DNA of 64,000 nucleotides from Sipunculus nudus (lineage: Eukaryota > Annelida > Sipuncula > Golfingiida > Sipunculidae): positions 24,267,839-24,331,838 of the forward strand of contig CM049316.1 of NCBI GenBank assembly GCA_026874595.1, given 5' to 3'. The notes beneath the pieces are model-generated. The model saw nothing but the letters and a program-made list of their open reading frames with translations. It ran no database searches and was not told the DNA's origin. This document shows positions 48,171-60,600 of the stretch, piece by piece (the first letter of the stretch is position 1; each line of letters starts with the position of its first letter). Both the position numbers and the translations under genes were made by a program.

Positions 48171-48768
48171 TATAGAAAAGTTGTCCTGATTATTACCTTC
48201 CCACGCCTGGGAGTCACCCCCCTTGACACACACTCACCTTTGAAGATAAATTTAAGTTTACGCTTTACAATATGTGGCAAGTCCTCATGGCCTGCCAAAC
48301 GCCATCGTAGCCAGACTCAGCCATGAGGGATGATGGTATAGTGGAAGCGCCGTTTATTTTGGGGTACAAGGGATTTGTTTGGATTGACGATTATTCATAT
48401 GAACAGTTACCAAAATTCACCATTTTTCCCCCTTTTTTTTCTCTTTTTTTTTTCTTTTTTTTCGCCTCAGAATAAAATCTCATTATATAATCGGATCGAA
48501 TTAAGTGTTTTCATCATCGGCGAACTTTAATAATAATGATAATTATAGTAGTAACAAATAATACAACAGCACTTAATACATTTATGTACTGTAAGTCATA
48601 TAAGCTATAACATTTACATATACATAACCAAGCTGCCATGGGTTTTTAACCTTGTATTCGTACATTAACACACAAATGTATGCAGTATACATATATTCAT
48701 ATCTAGAGGCAATAAAAATCAACTGGTGAAACTTGCAATTCATAGAAAGCTGACATTGTAACTTTTAT
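46860..48768. other. Intergenic, no gene seen
   Basis: AT-rich, with a TA run (48113) and T-rich tracts at 48426-48463. The 3' end of the Tx1-like LINE may extend into its last 200 bp. Confidence 0.6.
48113..48167. repeat. (TA)n microsatellite
   Basis: Uninterrupted TA run. Confidence 0.95.
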
Positions 48769-49920
48769 CTATATATGTTCCCAACATTTCGAGGACAGAT
48801 GGATATAAAGATCCTTCCATCTCTCCTCGTATAAGGTACCGAGACCTTTATTTCTAAGCATTAATTTCTTTAAACTTAGTTCATCAAGGACACATTCAAT
48901 GTATTCTTGGATTAAAATTTTTGATTTAAAGTATTTTCGCCTATGTATAAAATATTTAGCATAAATTAATAGATAGTTTAAATATTCTTCGTATTTTTTC
49001 TCCTTTTCCCCATAGTCGCCAAACATAACGACTTTACATGTTATTAAAAAGTCTGTATCATTTACCAATGGGATCCAAATTTTACGAATTTTTTTCCAAA
49101 ACAACTGTAAGCACTTACATGAGAAAAATCTATGTTCCATTGTATCAATTTCAACTTTGCAATAGTCACAATGTGGATTATCCTCAAGTTTCATGCGGTA
49201 CAGTCTGGCTTTGAAGGGAATCACTCTATGCAAAAATTTGAAATTGAAGTCCTGCAACGTAATAGATTCAATAAACTTTTTTGGAAAACATTAAGAGGAA
49301 TTGCATTCCAGTTCTGTAATTAGCTGACTCTTATTCCAGACCCTTAATGCTGTCGTTTCTTAGTATTTTAATTTAATTAAATTGTTATAATATGATTTAC
49401 ATTAACATTCAGAGTATAATAAATGCCCAGAGTATGGTAATTTTATCGTGATATCTATTTCATTAAATGTACTTTGCCAGACATCAACATCGGTTTGCAA
49501 CAAAGTTTTCCAGTTCTTTGGTATAAGACTGACGATAGAATGGTATTCTAGGAAATTTGTATTTAAATTATATCTTAACTTCAGCTGATGCATAGATAAG
49601 ATTTTTCCTTTATTATCATAAAGATCATATAAAAAACGTATTCCTTTTCTATACCAATGCGAATAAAATATAGGTTTTCCCTTTGGTGACGCAGAGATGT
49701 AAGGGTTATACCAGATAATTTCACGAATTATGTCTTCAGTGCCTGTAGGAGCAGTGCGTGTTTTAAGGTCTTTTAAAGCGATAAGAATGTCTTTATAACA
49801 AAATTCACCATGCTTACCAACCTTCCGCCGAGGGCCAGGTGTTGTCAGATACTGATGAAAGCAATGAACCTGGTCCGAGCTAAACCTTGTCAATAATATT
49901 TTTGTCACGTTTTCTATCAA
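48769..49920 (-). mobile_element. Tx1/L1-like LINE ORF2 C-terminal relic
   Basis: Two minus-strand frames separated by a frame break. The 5' piece (49920-49402) has IIWYNPYISASPKGKPIFYS, HWYRKGI and LDLYDNKGK-like text. The 3' piece (49257-48769) has FNFKFLHRVIPFKARLYRMK and CDYCKVEIDTMEHRFFSC, the zinc-binding tail. The order and motifs are those of the Tx1/L1 ORF2 C-terminus. The RT domain is absent. Confidence 0.8.
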
Positions 49921-50675
49921 CTTAGTAAAGATATCGTGTTAAAGACATAAAAATTCGGGGAAAACAGTATTATTTATCCCTGCTAATCTCTATACAGATG
50001 CTTTGAATTAGGCTGCCTTTCCGTACATGCTGGTATTTGTCCGTCGATGAAAACTTGTTGTATATACTTTTATTCAGCCTTTAAGCACTGCACTGTCAGT
50101 TCTTTTATCTGTTCCAAAGACCAGCAACTTAGATACCACGTTTGGCATCCGCATGTGGGCCCCCGCAAAAATCGAATATTGCTGGATCGGCATGGGGGCC
50201 CGCACGTATGGAAAGGGGACAAAGATAATACACTTGTTGGATTTTACCCGCGCAGGGCCCTGAATGTATGGAAAGGCACCCTTGGACGATCTTTTCGTAT
50301 TCCATTCATTATTCGGATTTCCTGTTACTAGGTAAACCATATATACAATCCATGACGAACGTCACTGTCGAGTCAATCAATTCAGGGAGCAGTCTCCATA
50401 GCTGGCTCATTACTCCCGATACATAATACAGTGGCAAGTGCAATACGGTTGTTAATCTTCTGCAGGATGGGGCGCAGAATGTTGCCAGCCTGAATTGACC
50501 TGTCCTACTGACAGGATCAAACAATCGCTAATTATGCTAATTATATTTTTGGTTGAATGGGGATCACTTCATGGGTGTAGCCAAGTGGGGGGGGGGGGGC
50601 CGCAAGGGGCCATGCCCCCCCCCCGGCCCGCTCGTATATATCCAGTACTCGCCGTCCTTTCGGAATTTCACTTAA

Positions 50676-50680
<5 letters not shown>

Positions 50681-50715
<35 letters not shown>
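50681..50715. repeat. (TA)n microsatellite
   Basis: TA run after a poly(G)/poly(C) pair at 50587-50624. Confidence 0.95.
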
Positions 50716-50718
<3 letters not shown>

Positions 50719-52564
50719 CTCTCATTTTATCATATTTCCGAGTTTAGTGATTAATTTTCGTTTTTCATGTTTCTTGTGATTAATTAAGAATTAGACTTTA
50801 TTAAAGTTATCTGCAGTTACAATTATTTTCTTTCAAATTTATAAACTGAGTATAAGGATATTAGTTAACAGCTGCAGAACAACTGCAGATCGATCGAGCA
50901 CCGGGTCCTGGTTTGGGTCGACCGTGAACAATCTTACTGCTCCTCTGGTGATACCGGTACTCAAACTCGCAATCTGTGTTGAGCTCTTAGGAGTCCCGTG
51001 TGCTGTCGAGACCACGGAACCCGGTAAAATGCAAAGTTTAACATAATAATTCTGTTTATCAGTTATTTAACCACGCGAATTACATTTAAAAGATAATATT
51101 TTGATAGTTACTAACGTGATTGCGCTCTTGCGCCATTGACTTGTTTGAAATGGATTGAAATTTTATATCCTTATTTTGAAGAAATATAAATATTAAATAT
51201 TGAACCTCTCAACAGTATGACTACATAACGCAATGACATGAGGGAAAAGTTTTTCAGGAACAGGAAATCCTTATTTTTTTGTGAAAATTGCCTCAAAATG
51301 TCCTCTTTACATTGTATATTCAAAATTTTCCCAATATGTGAGGGGGAAATCCCCTCCCATACCCTCCCCATGTACCTGTAACTAACCTTAATTACACCAT
51401 GGTTCATAATTGAAAATAAAAAAAATATATATATATATTTTCATACACGAAAATATATAAAGTACAGTAAAAATTTATAATAATAACAATAATAATAATA
51501 ATAGTAATAATAATATATATACTTGTATAGATAACCGTTTTCCAATTTCCCATACATGCAAATAAGCGCCCCTACCCCCCCCCCCCCCGTTTTCGAATTT
51601 CTTTATCCGCCACTGATGGTGGCCCCCTCCCCTCCTTCAATCCTCGCTACGCCCCTGCACTTTATCTCAAAACCCAGTCTATTCGAGATAATCTCAGGTT
51701 CGACTTCTATCTTTCTAAACTGCAGGACCGTAATTCACGACATTCCATCTTATTATTCGATACATATATTCATATATAATCACTAGTCGTGTGCCAATTT
51801 TCAATTTTATCGATGATTGATATTATATCGATGATTGGTCGTTTTCTTTCATTATCGATTGCACTTTTCCATAATCAATCACGAACGATTATGTATGCAC
51901 AGTCAAAGAAGTTATATTATCCCTATAAAACATGTATATTCTGTCAGAGATATAAGAAAGACGGGGGAACAAAACAGCGCACAGCATTAAAACTTGTGCA
52001 ACGAATTAGTGTCAACAACCCGGTCATTACCTTGACCTGATAGAGAAGTTAGATTGAATTTACTCTGTCAATATTTTACCAGTAGATTTAATTCTATACA
52101 GCGATATCGTATCGTTCACGGTTATATAGATTTAAATATTATTATAGACACAGGTGAAGGAGGTTCCATATTCTTTAAATTTAAACAATTAATCCATGAA
52201 ATTGAAATATTACCCGATCTAAACTACTAAATACACCACTAACACACACACGAACGGAAATGAAGACATACCCTCCTGGCGGAATACATAAAATCAAATT
52301 AATTAACATATCAATATATGCGTGTGTTTGCAAATTGTCAAGGCGTAAATAAACCTAAATTCAACCAGTTGGTTGTACAAATGTACTTGTTTTACTGAAC
52401 TCAGACGTGCAGTTGCTATGCATGTACACGCCAACTGGAGTCATTGCTTACATGCAAAAATGATGAACTAATTTGTACTTTATCTAAACACGAAATTCAA
52501 GAAATTAAGAAAAAAATTTAGAGAGAATTTGAGAAAAGAATTTAAGAAATAGGATAGAGGAATG

Positions 52565-52585
52565 AAGGAAGAAAGAAAGAAAGAA

Positions 52586-52617
<32 letters not shown>

Positions 52618-52618
52618 A
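52565..52618. repeat. (GAAA)n microsatellite
   Basis: AAAG tetranucleotide run, partly interrupted. Confidence 0.95.
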
Positions 52619-54159
52619 CGGTATAGTAGTTAAGTCAAGAGAAGGAAGCTTCTGTGAAAAAAAATCTAATTAAACCTGATGAAGTCATGTCACGTGATGA
52701 TGTATACTTGGCTGCGATATCTCCAAAAGTTTTATAAACACGTTTTACGTTTTATTAGTGATTTGATATAAGAAAATTTCCCGTATTCTATAAACAGTTC
52801 ACGGCAGTGCAGCTTTTGTTAGAGAATGACACTGACATGTTTATGATATATATTTACATGTTCTTGTTAACATACATAATTGGCTGTTGTGGCAAAGAGC
52901 GCTGACAAAATACCAAAGTAAAGTGTATCGGCACTAGAAAAGGTTCATCTGAACCACAAACCCAGTGAAACCTAAACAATATAATTCATCCATGGGTTTT
53001 AACTGTGACACCTAAACATGCATAATGAAGAAATGCCTCCTCGCCAATGTGACAGTGAGGACAAACATTACTTATAACTAGCAATTATTCGTGCTACGCA
53101 CGGTTCGGGGCGAGCAGGTCGTCCTGATGTCAAATAGTTTATCATATTTGAATGGCTTGGTTGTACAATGTTACCGTCATAAGCTCTCTTTGAAGACGAC
53201 ATTTGGTGTAAGTGTTCTGTCTCTGAGTTGACCTTGTGTCTGAGTCCTGATGACTTGGACGAATACGTTCCGGTACGACCGCGCTCTAGAGATGACATGT
53301 GATCTTACCTTTCCGTGTTAAAATGAATAAATTTTCTTCCTTTGGTACACTTGCGTGCTAAAACCAGTGGTGAAGTTTCGAGTCTGTCTTCAGGGGACAA
53401 TCCGAACGCTGGTATCAGAAGAGATGCGAAAAATTACACAAATCGCGTTACTCTATAAAAATATAGATCCTTTATATGTATGGTGTTATGCATAAAAAAA
53501 AATCTTATTAAAGCCAATAAATTGGCAGGAGAATTTTTTCTGCGAAGTTGATTTGATAAATGAAATATATATTAGGTAGAACATCGGTATTTAAAGTTGC
53601 ACTCCGAGCCCGTCAATCCGCAAGTAAAAGTACGTTATCTTGCAAGCTAGTACAGTAGCGCTGAGACGTTCTCGGAAATTGCATTCCAATTATCACTCAC
53701 ATGGTCGGGCAGTCCCGCTGCGCAAAAGTCCGTAGTAGCATTATAGTATGTGGTACATTTAATGGCTGTATATTTTTTTATAATTTCACGCACTCCCAAC
53801 GACCATTTCTCTTTGAAAGCTGATCCAATGTTTTCCAGAGAGCCATTTCGGGTAATTATAATTCTTTTGAAGATCCCCTTTGTGAGATCTCATCTATGAA
53901 GGGATTCCTTTTGTACAATAGACCTTATTCCAGCGCGAGAAACTGATCAACAATATCACATATACATACAACAGAAACCGTCCATGGAATAGACCTTAGA
54001 AGAAAATGCAAAAATGCCTGTTTTATTTGTGAAAATAGTATCAATGATGGCCATGGCTTATACGGCAAAAGCATACATACTAAATGAATGAATAAAAAGT
54101 CTTTAAAAACAAACAGTGATACATAAACAAAATTGACAAACGCACCGAAAACGTGCATT

Positions 54160-54686
54160 ATACGCCCGTCATATATCTGGGGACCTCTGACCTCATTAAA
54201 TATGCGTGAATTTTGATTAGATTGTAATTCAGGTGAGAAAATATTGGTAAATATGTGTAGGGAGTTTCATTTAAATTCATAGTACTTTTGTATGTCACCA
54301 AGTCGCCCCAAAGTGCGGTGACCTCTGATGTCATTGAATATGCATGGATTTCGCTGGAATTCGAACTTAGGCTAGATATTTTATTGATTAACATATCTGA
54401 TGTTTTATTATAAAATCCTTCATACCTTTCTTAGGTTATCGCGGGAGCACCACAAAGTAGGCGAGTGACCCCTGACCTTATTAAATATGCTTGGACGTTG
54501 CCATTTTTAACGTAGGCCATATAATCTGTTGATAAGTACTTACGATGAGTTTCGCGAAAATCCATCAAAATTAAACACTGATAAGTCATCACGGCCAAAC
54601 TAAAAGTTAACGGGCGGACGGACGGCACGCCAGACGGACGGACGGTGGGTATACCGTAATACTCCACTCATAAGACGGGCGTATAA
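54160..54686. mobile_element. TIR element with three internal ~140-bp repeats
   Basis: Exact 13-bp TIRs TTATACGCCCGTC (54160-54172) and its complement (54674-54686). Inside, GACCTCTGACCTCATTAAAT-like blocks recur at 54182, 54320 and 54467. GGACGGACGG repeats lie near the right end. It is non-coding. The architecture recalls bivalve pearl elements, but identity with them is not shown. Confidence 0.7.
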
Positions 54687-55540
54687 TAATGAGATGGCAC
54701 ATGCATGTAAAAAAATTAAATACTAGTAAAAACGTATTAAATTTACATTTTTACAGGAATTTTAAATTTGTAACTGCAGTAATGAGAAAAAATGTCGATT
54801 ATTAAAATACAATATATTTTAAGTCAATATTATGTGTTAACAACTTTAAAATAATACAATTTTGATTAGATTTCCTTTGTTATGAAGTGCTTTTGTCTGT
54901 TTAGCAAAACATTTTTATCGAAACATACAAAACAAAGGTGAAATGTCGCCCGCCCGCACAGGTTTATGAAAAAAGTGCCAGAGAACCATACCTTTTTTTT
55001 AAACCTAAACATCACGATTTCCTGCGACCCGGCAGATGTGCACTCAAGCTTATCAGGTCATGTGAGAGGGATCGCAGGAAGGAGCGACTCCCCGATCACA
55101 GGAAGGCTTGCAAAACAAGACTTACAAAGATCCCCTTTTTGAGCAGGGATCGCCGATGGGGATTAATTCGGACCGGAGACCGCGAATGTACGTAAACCTC
55201 AGATAGCCCCCCCCCCCCGCCCCCCCCCCCCCCCCGGAGTAAAACTCTGTCCCGCCATCACACACTCTAAAACCATTGTGTAACCGGGCCAGTAGGCAAA
55301 AAGAAAAGAAGCGCCCGAGGGGGAGCAAATATTAAAATGATTAATTATGCAAATAATATGCAAATATTGCAAATAAAAGTGGGTGGAATCTCCGGCATAT
55401 GCATATTGAAAATCACGGCAATTCATACGGCGGTATCAGAGGAGATACGGAAATTACAAAAATTGCCTTACGCTATTAATATATATTTAGTGGGGTTGGC
55501 TTCATGAGACTGAAATTTCGCGATTTCTACACTTTGAACG

Positions 55541-55917
55541 TTCCGAGAGGGTTTCGTTTTCGCGATCACACCAGAACCTATGAAATCCAAGTACACCATT
55601 ATTCCCATGTATTAAAAAATAAGAGTAAATCCCACAATAAACTCACTTATTTCTGTTACAGTCATTTGTTACGACCTTTGTTTGTCAAAGTCGATCCTTT
55701 TACAATTATTATTGCGTGTTTGCATGAGCTGGTTCCGATACCATCCACAGATTAGGTTGTTGATCAAAAACCGGGTTTCCAGAGATGTGATTACTAATCT
55801 GCTTGTGCAGATACAAATATCCCCCTTGTTCATCCTAGTTAATGAGGCATTTTATTCCCGAGGATATCAATTACGATTATTTCTCATTCGCAAATATCGC
55901 GAAAATAAAACCCTCGA
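55541..55917. mobile_element. Possible MITE with CGAGAGGGTTT..CGCGAT inverted ends
   Basis: CGAGAGGGTTTCGTTTTCGCG near 55541 pairs imperfectly with CGCGAAAATAAAACCCTCG ending near 55917. The interior is unremarkable. Confidence 0.4.
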
Positions 55918-56141
55918 GAACAAAAAGGAAACTACTGTAATAAGGGTTATGCCTACACTCAAAAGTTGTCACAGAATCACTTTTTTTTCTTTACTTTTTC
56001 TCAGCTAACTGTATTTAATCTGATCATCTGTGCTACCATAATTCCTTGATCAGACGCTGGGTCTTAAATAGTTGCCTGCCTTATTTAGTGACAAGGCGGA
56101 AAATGTACAGGAAAAATAAGGGCAGACCTTAAATTGACGCC

Positions 56142-56343
56142 TTTGGGGCGGTGGTGAAAGTAGGGGCGGACTGTTTTTTTTTTTATTCAAGACCCTAGGG
56201 CAAGGTTCCAACCTGTGCCTCTGTCCACCAAGCAGAAGAAATTGGTACCAGAAATACTTGGAAGGTAACCTGCGATGGACTAACGTACCATCAAGGTACG
56301 GCCAGGTGTGCCATCAGGCAGGGGCGTAAAAGCCCAAACGGAC
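56142..56343 (-). mobile_element. SINE-like insertion with 12-bp direct repeats
   Basis: Flanked by TAAATTGACGCC at 56130-56141 and 56344-56355. The T run at 56171-56181 would be the A tail of a minus-strand element. It contains GGTAACCTGCGATGGACTAA, similar to a block conserved in some animal SINEs (from memory). Confidence 0.6.
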
Positions 56344-56701
56344 TAAATTGACGCCAGTTTTGTTCAGAGGCCGCGGGTACCAGAGCATGTTCTATGTTTA
56401 ACGCAAAATATCTTTACCCAATCACTATAAAGTATGCATTTACGGGCCAAATTGACCGAAGATTGTTATATGAATTTATATTTATGTATGTGTTAATAAA
56501 AAAAGTTTAATTCCTCTATAATATGTCTTTTATCTTACGTGCCATTGTGTCATGCCATAACGGACACCAGATATTCCCGATTTGTCCATTATGATTAAAG
56601 CCGACCGCCATATCCAACAAAGGCGGCACAAACACAGTTTCAGTAGTGAGAAGGCTGGCCTTCATAGCAAGCAGCCCAGTGAGGCTTATAGACACTCTAT
56701 A

Positions 56702-56888
56702 CAGGGGCGGATCCAAGATTTTTGGAAAGGGGAGGTCTTACCCAGGAAGACCTGAAGAAAATCTTAAAAAGATCGTTCGTCCGGGAAGGAGGGGGTCCAG
56801 GTCGCAAATATGGAGTTGAAACCCCACCAAAAAAGGTTGTTGCGGCGCAAAAGGAAAGGGGGGATCCAGACCCCCAGGACATCGCTCT
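56702..56888. mobile_element. Diverged relative of the CAGGGGCGGATCC MITE
   Basis: Starts CAGGGGCGGATCCAAGATTT and contains GGTCCAGGTCGCAAATAT, which matches the inside of the 38830 element. The 3' terminal repeat is eroded. Isolated ends of the same kind also occur at 37938 and 45858. Confidence 0.5.
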
Positions 56889-57120
56889 GAATCTCTTGTC
56901 AAATTTACATAGATTGTGATTTTAAATGTGTCATTCAAAAGTCAAACCCAAATTTTGCGATTCCGATATAGTTAATAATATTACATATATTGAACGATTT
57001 GCTGTGAATGTGATAATCGGTTTTATTGAATATTTGAACAAATATATTGAAAGAAATTCTGTAGAATAAAAGCAGAATAAAAACTACAAATATTATTTAT
57101 TTTTAATTATATTTAAATAA

Positions 57121-57225
57121 ATGGACCGGAACGCTTGGACCGGTCCACCTACTGGACCGGACCGCTTATAGCTGGACCCGCACCAGGACCGAATACATGT
57201 CCAATCCGGTCCGCCATTCTGGTAT
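57121..57225. repeat. Cluster of GGACCGG/CCGGTCC motifs upstream of COG7
   Basis: GGACCGG, GGACCGGTCC, GGACCGGACCG, GGACC, GGACCG and CCGGTCC follow one another within 105 bp, about 450-560 bp before the COG7 ATG. It is either a degenerate tandem repeat or a binding-site cluster. Confidence 0.5.
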
Positions 57226-57304
57226 ACGGAGTGAGTGAAGCTTCAGTTGATTATTTCAAACTCATGCACCAAAACCTGTGGTTTAAATTATAATACCTAT
57301 GCTT

Positions 57305-57310
57305 ATTATC

Positions 57311-57346
<36 letters not shown>

Positions 57347-57347
57347 T
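57305..57347. repeat. (TTA)n microsatellite upstream of COG7
   Basis: TTA/ATT trinucleotide run about 330 bp upstream of the COG7 ATG. Confidence 0.95.
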
Positions 57348-57677
57348 AATTACCATATGAAATGATTCTTTATTTTCATCAATTTGCTATAATTATCACT
57401 CAGTTATTCAACCTCAAATTTATCAAACATGCTGTGAGCCGCGAAACTTAATTGGTTCGTGACTTGCGCCTGGGATAAGTACATGCTCGACAGGCTCGCC
57501 ATTTTACCGCTTATGAACGTGTCAAACTGTGGACGGTGAACAGTGCCGTCATAACATTCTAAAATTTGACGGTACTTTTAAGTTTATAATGATGTTTCAA
57601 CTGTGAACAAATATCCTGTAATATCATCATCCATTAAGGCTAGGCGAAGTGCTACTTATTCGAGTGAATCTTGCAGG

Positions 57678-57680
57678 ATG
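57678..57680 (+). CDS. COG7: COG7 exon 1 (start codon only)
   Basis: The ATG is followed at once by GTGAGTTTG, a good donor, so the coding part of exon 1 is one codon. Phase 0 joins it to GAT (Asp2) of exon 2. The 5' UTR precedes it; its start cannot be placed. Confidence 0.6.
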
Positions 57681-60600
57681 GTGAGTTTGTTGTTTATTTT
57701 TCTTCTTTTATCGCCCACACACACCCAATCCCACCAACAACTAAACTGTAAAATAATTTTGCGCGACCTAAATATCCGATGAAAAGTGACAATTGGGTAT
57801 AAATGATACATCATTTTCCTTCTGTGGGTATTTTTTAATACATGCCATGGTATCTGAAACGCTTTACAGTCTAATTTTATAACCCAGAATAAACCGGTCC
57901 CCCTAAACACCTAAAAACACCGGTGTTTTGGGTATCTGTGACAAAACACCACGAAACACACACTTAATTCAAACCTGAACCCATAATGTAACACCAATCG
58001 ATAATTATTCATCTGATGAATATATCTCTGCAATTTTTTGCCACAAATTTATGAAATAAAGATAAAAAAGAGCGTTTCGTGCCATAGTCGGTTCAACGGC
58101 GGACACGGCAGTCGCTTATGCCAGCTAGTACGCTGTCCCCTAGTGACACAAGTCGCAAACAAGCAGAGTACTTGTCAGTTGTTCAAAACACTATTGCTTT
58201 CTTTTATTTTACAGAATAGTTGCACAATTCTGCATTGACATATGCAACAGATGATAATTTATTAACCGATGCCAGTGTTTTGCTTCAAATTCAAATTTAA
58301 AAGGGTGTTTCATGGTGTTTCGTCACACGTACCCAAAACACCAGTGCTTTGGGTGTTTAGGCAGACCCGAATAGGCTTCCCAGATCTCAATACTTCTGTT
58401 TGCCATTATCCTGGCAGACGGTCTTCCTATTGGCCAGTCTCACAACAAACTGCCTCATTTGAATGGATACATTGACAACAAATGCACATGTTTCCAAAAA
58501 TGGGTGAGTTTTCCAGAAAAGAACAATCTTGTCAGATCATAGACGGTGACGCAACAGGTTTTAGGTTTCTGTTGCGTCGCTGGCCAACCAAAGGGATAAC
58601 TGGGGTTATAGCTAGACCCAGTTGTGGCTCTGTTGTAAACACACAGCTACAGGTCCCTGCCTTTATTTATCTAGCGGACAGGAGCGCATGCAGGTGACTA
58701 CGATGTACCCATTTTAAGGACATTCAGCCTGTGGTTATAAGCCCCGGATGATTGGCTGGTGATTGTTTCAGGCTAGCCTTGTGCACTGCACGTGTTACAT
58801 CATCACTGCTAACTTACTGGCGCACCAAGCTGAAATGTGAAACATGTGCCTGGCAAGCTGAAACAATCAAGTTTGTTACCTTGGTAACAATGCTGCCTAT
58901 GACCAATGGTCCATGTGTATGGAGTGGTCCAGTTACAGGACACTCACACCATGCACCAGTGATGATGTAACACATGCATGTACAATGCCTCTTGAAACAA
59001 TCAGCACATGGGGCACTTGGATAGGCACCCAACATCAGGTGTAGCCTATTCCCATCCGCTAGATAAATGAAGGCTGGGACCTGTGGCTCTGTGTTTACAA
59101 CAGAGCCACAACTGGGTCTAGGGTTATAGCACGATACCATCTGTTACTCTTAGATAGAGAAATTGATTAAAAATATTTCCAATGGTTTTAATAACCAATG
59201 TTCACATAATGTTGTATTTCAAAAGGCCTGTAATAAAAAATAACCATTCTGGAAAGCATGAAGCACGGTCTGTAACATCAACAACTGATATTATTTGTCC
59301 AGAGAGAATTGAAAAATTAACAGCCCCGGTAGACATCTTGCCTTTGGACGCAGTCCTGTATAAGGCTTTAGCCCTGTGTACTATTATGTTCTTACTTTAA
59401 CTTCCTTGGTGCAAAATAGGGCTGAGAACAGAACAGTAATGTTTTCTAGTGGTCAAATATACAATACACATAAATGTACTGAACAATAATCAATGGGTAT
59501 ATGTTAAATCTCACAGTTGTGTATGGAGTGTTATAATCACAGATAACTGCAGGTGCAATCTATGGACTCTACATTGCGTCAGTCACTGAAAAAAAGCAAT
59601 TGAAAGTTCATTCTTATGGGCTAGTCAGATCATTGCCATAAATCTTGAATAAAGCAATCTAACTGATAACAGCTTGTTATATAGCCATAAAACCAGTTCA
59701 ATGAAAATTTGCCATGATAAATATGCATTATATGCATTCATGGTCAGAAGGCCAAAAGATGGTTTGAAACTTAAAATGAAAGTGGTCAGTTGACAAACAG
59801 AAAATAATACATTGATTTTAGGAAGAATTAAGTCAAGTGAACAACGTATTTTGTCTGAAACCGTTGAAATAAATATCCATAAACAATTTGTGAACATAAT
59901 TAATGTACATTGCCAGTTATTGGATGTGATTTTTAGTTATTATTGTTCGAGGAAGCTTGCTCTCTATTCTGTGCAACAAGTTTCTATGATGTTAATGAAA
60001 TTAAACGTCAGGTCTCATTACAATGCTGTACAGTACTGTGCACAGCCGCCCAGCACTGCATGACTGCAAATACTATAAATGGCATTGCACTTTTGCGGAG
60101 CTGCAAACTGGAGAAATTTGAATTTTTTTGCAGCTTAGTTGCAGCTATGCACAGTGTGGTGTTTGGGGTGGATAGACACTCCATTGTATTTGCATGTACT
60201 CAACATTTTTCATTTTTTGCAGCACAGCATTCGATGTGGAAGTGCCTTAAGGAATGTGTGGAGTGATTATATGTGTAACATTTTATTATCATGATTCTTG
60301 TATCACAAGAAACATTTGGTAATTCAGTTGAATGTGAATATCACATGAACGTATAGAAAGTTAGCGAACATGGTTCAAAGTGTCTAAAGCTTCAAACTCA
60401 GAGCCCCTGAACTAAAGGTCTGACTATTTCGAGTCCTCACTTATGCAGTTAAGATTTATAAGTACATGTACATACATATCAATACAGATTACCTAATTTA
60501 AACTTTTTCTTTTGATGTCGACATATTATATCTAGAGTAACACTCTGTGCAATTTATGGATAAACTTAAAAGTTCTATAGACCTACAGTGTAGGCTAAGC

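Larger units (their letters stand above)
49921..54159. other. Intergenic, no supported gene
   Basis: Contains poly(G)/(C) pairs at 50587-50624 and 51575-51589 with GGGTGTAGCC and CGCTACGCCCCTG ends, possibly a diverged hAT-like element (about 50573-51658). A TAATAA run lies at 51478-51514 and GAAA repeats at 52565. The 76-codon minus frame near 53298 has no family features. Confidence 0.45.

Noticed and set aside
53068-53298. 76-codon minus-strand frame as an exon
   Set aside because: No convincing splice sites or family motifs; the end looks like dispersed-repeat text (CGTGCTACGCACGG).
59943-60266. Cys-rich 107-codon frame in COG7 intron 1
   Set aside because: Lies inside an intron, has no signal peptide or family pattern, and arises from GCA/TGC-rich sequence.
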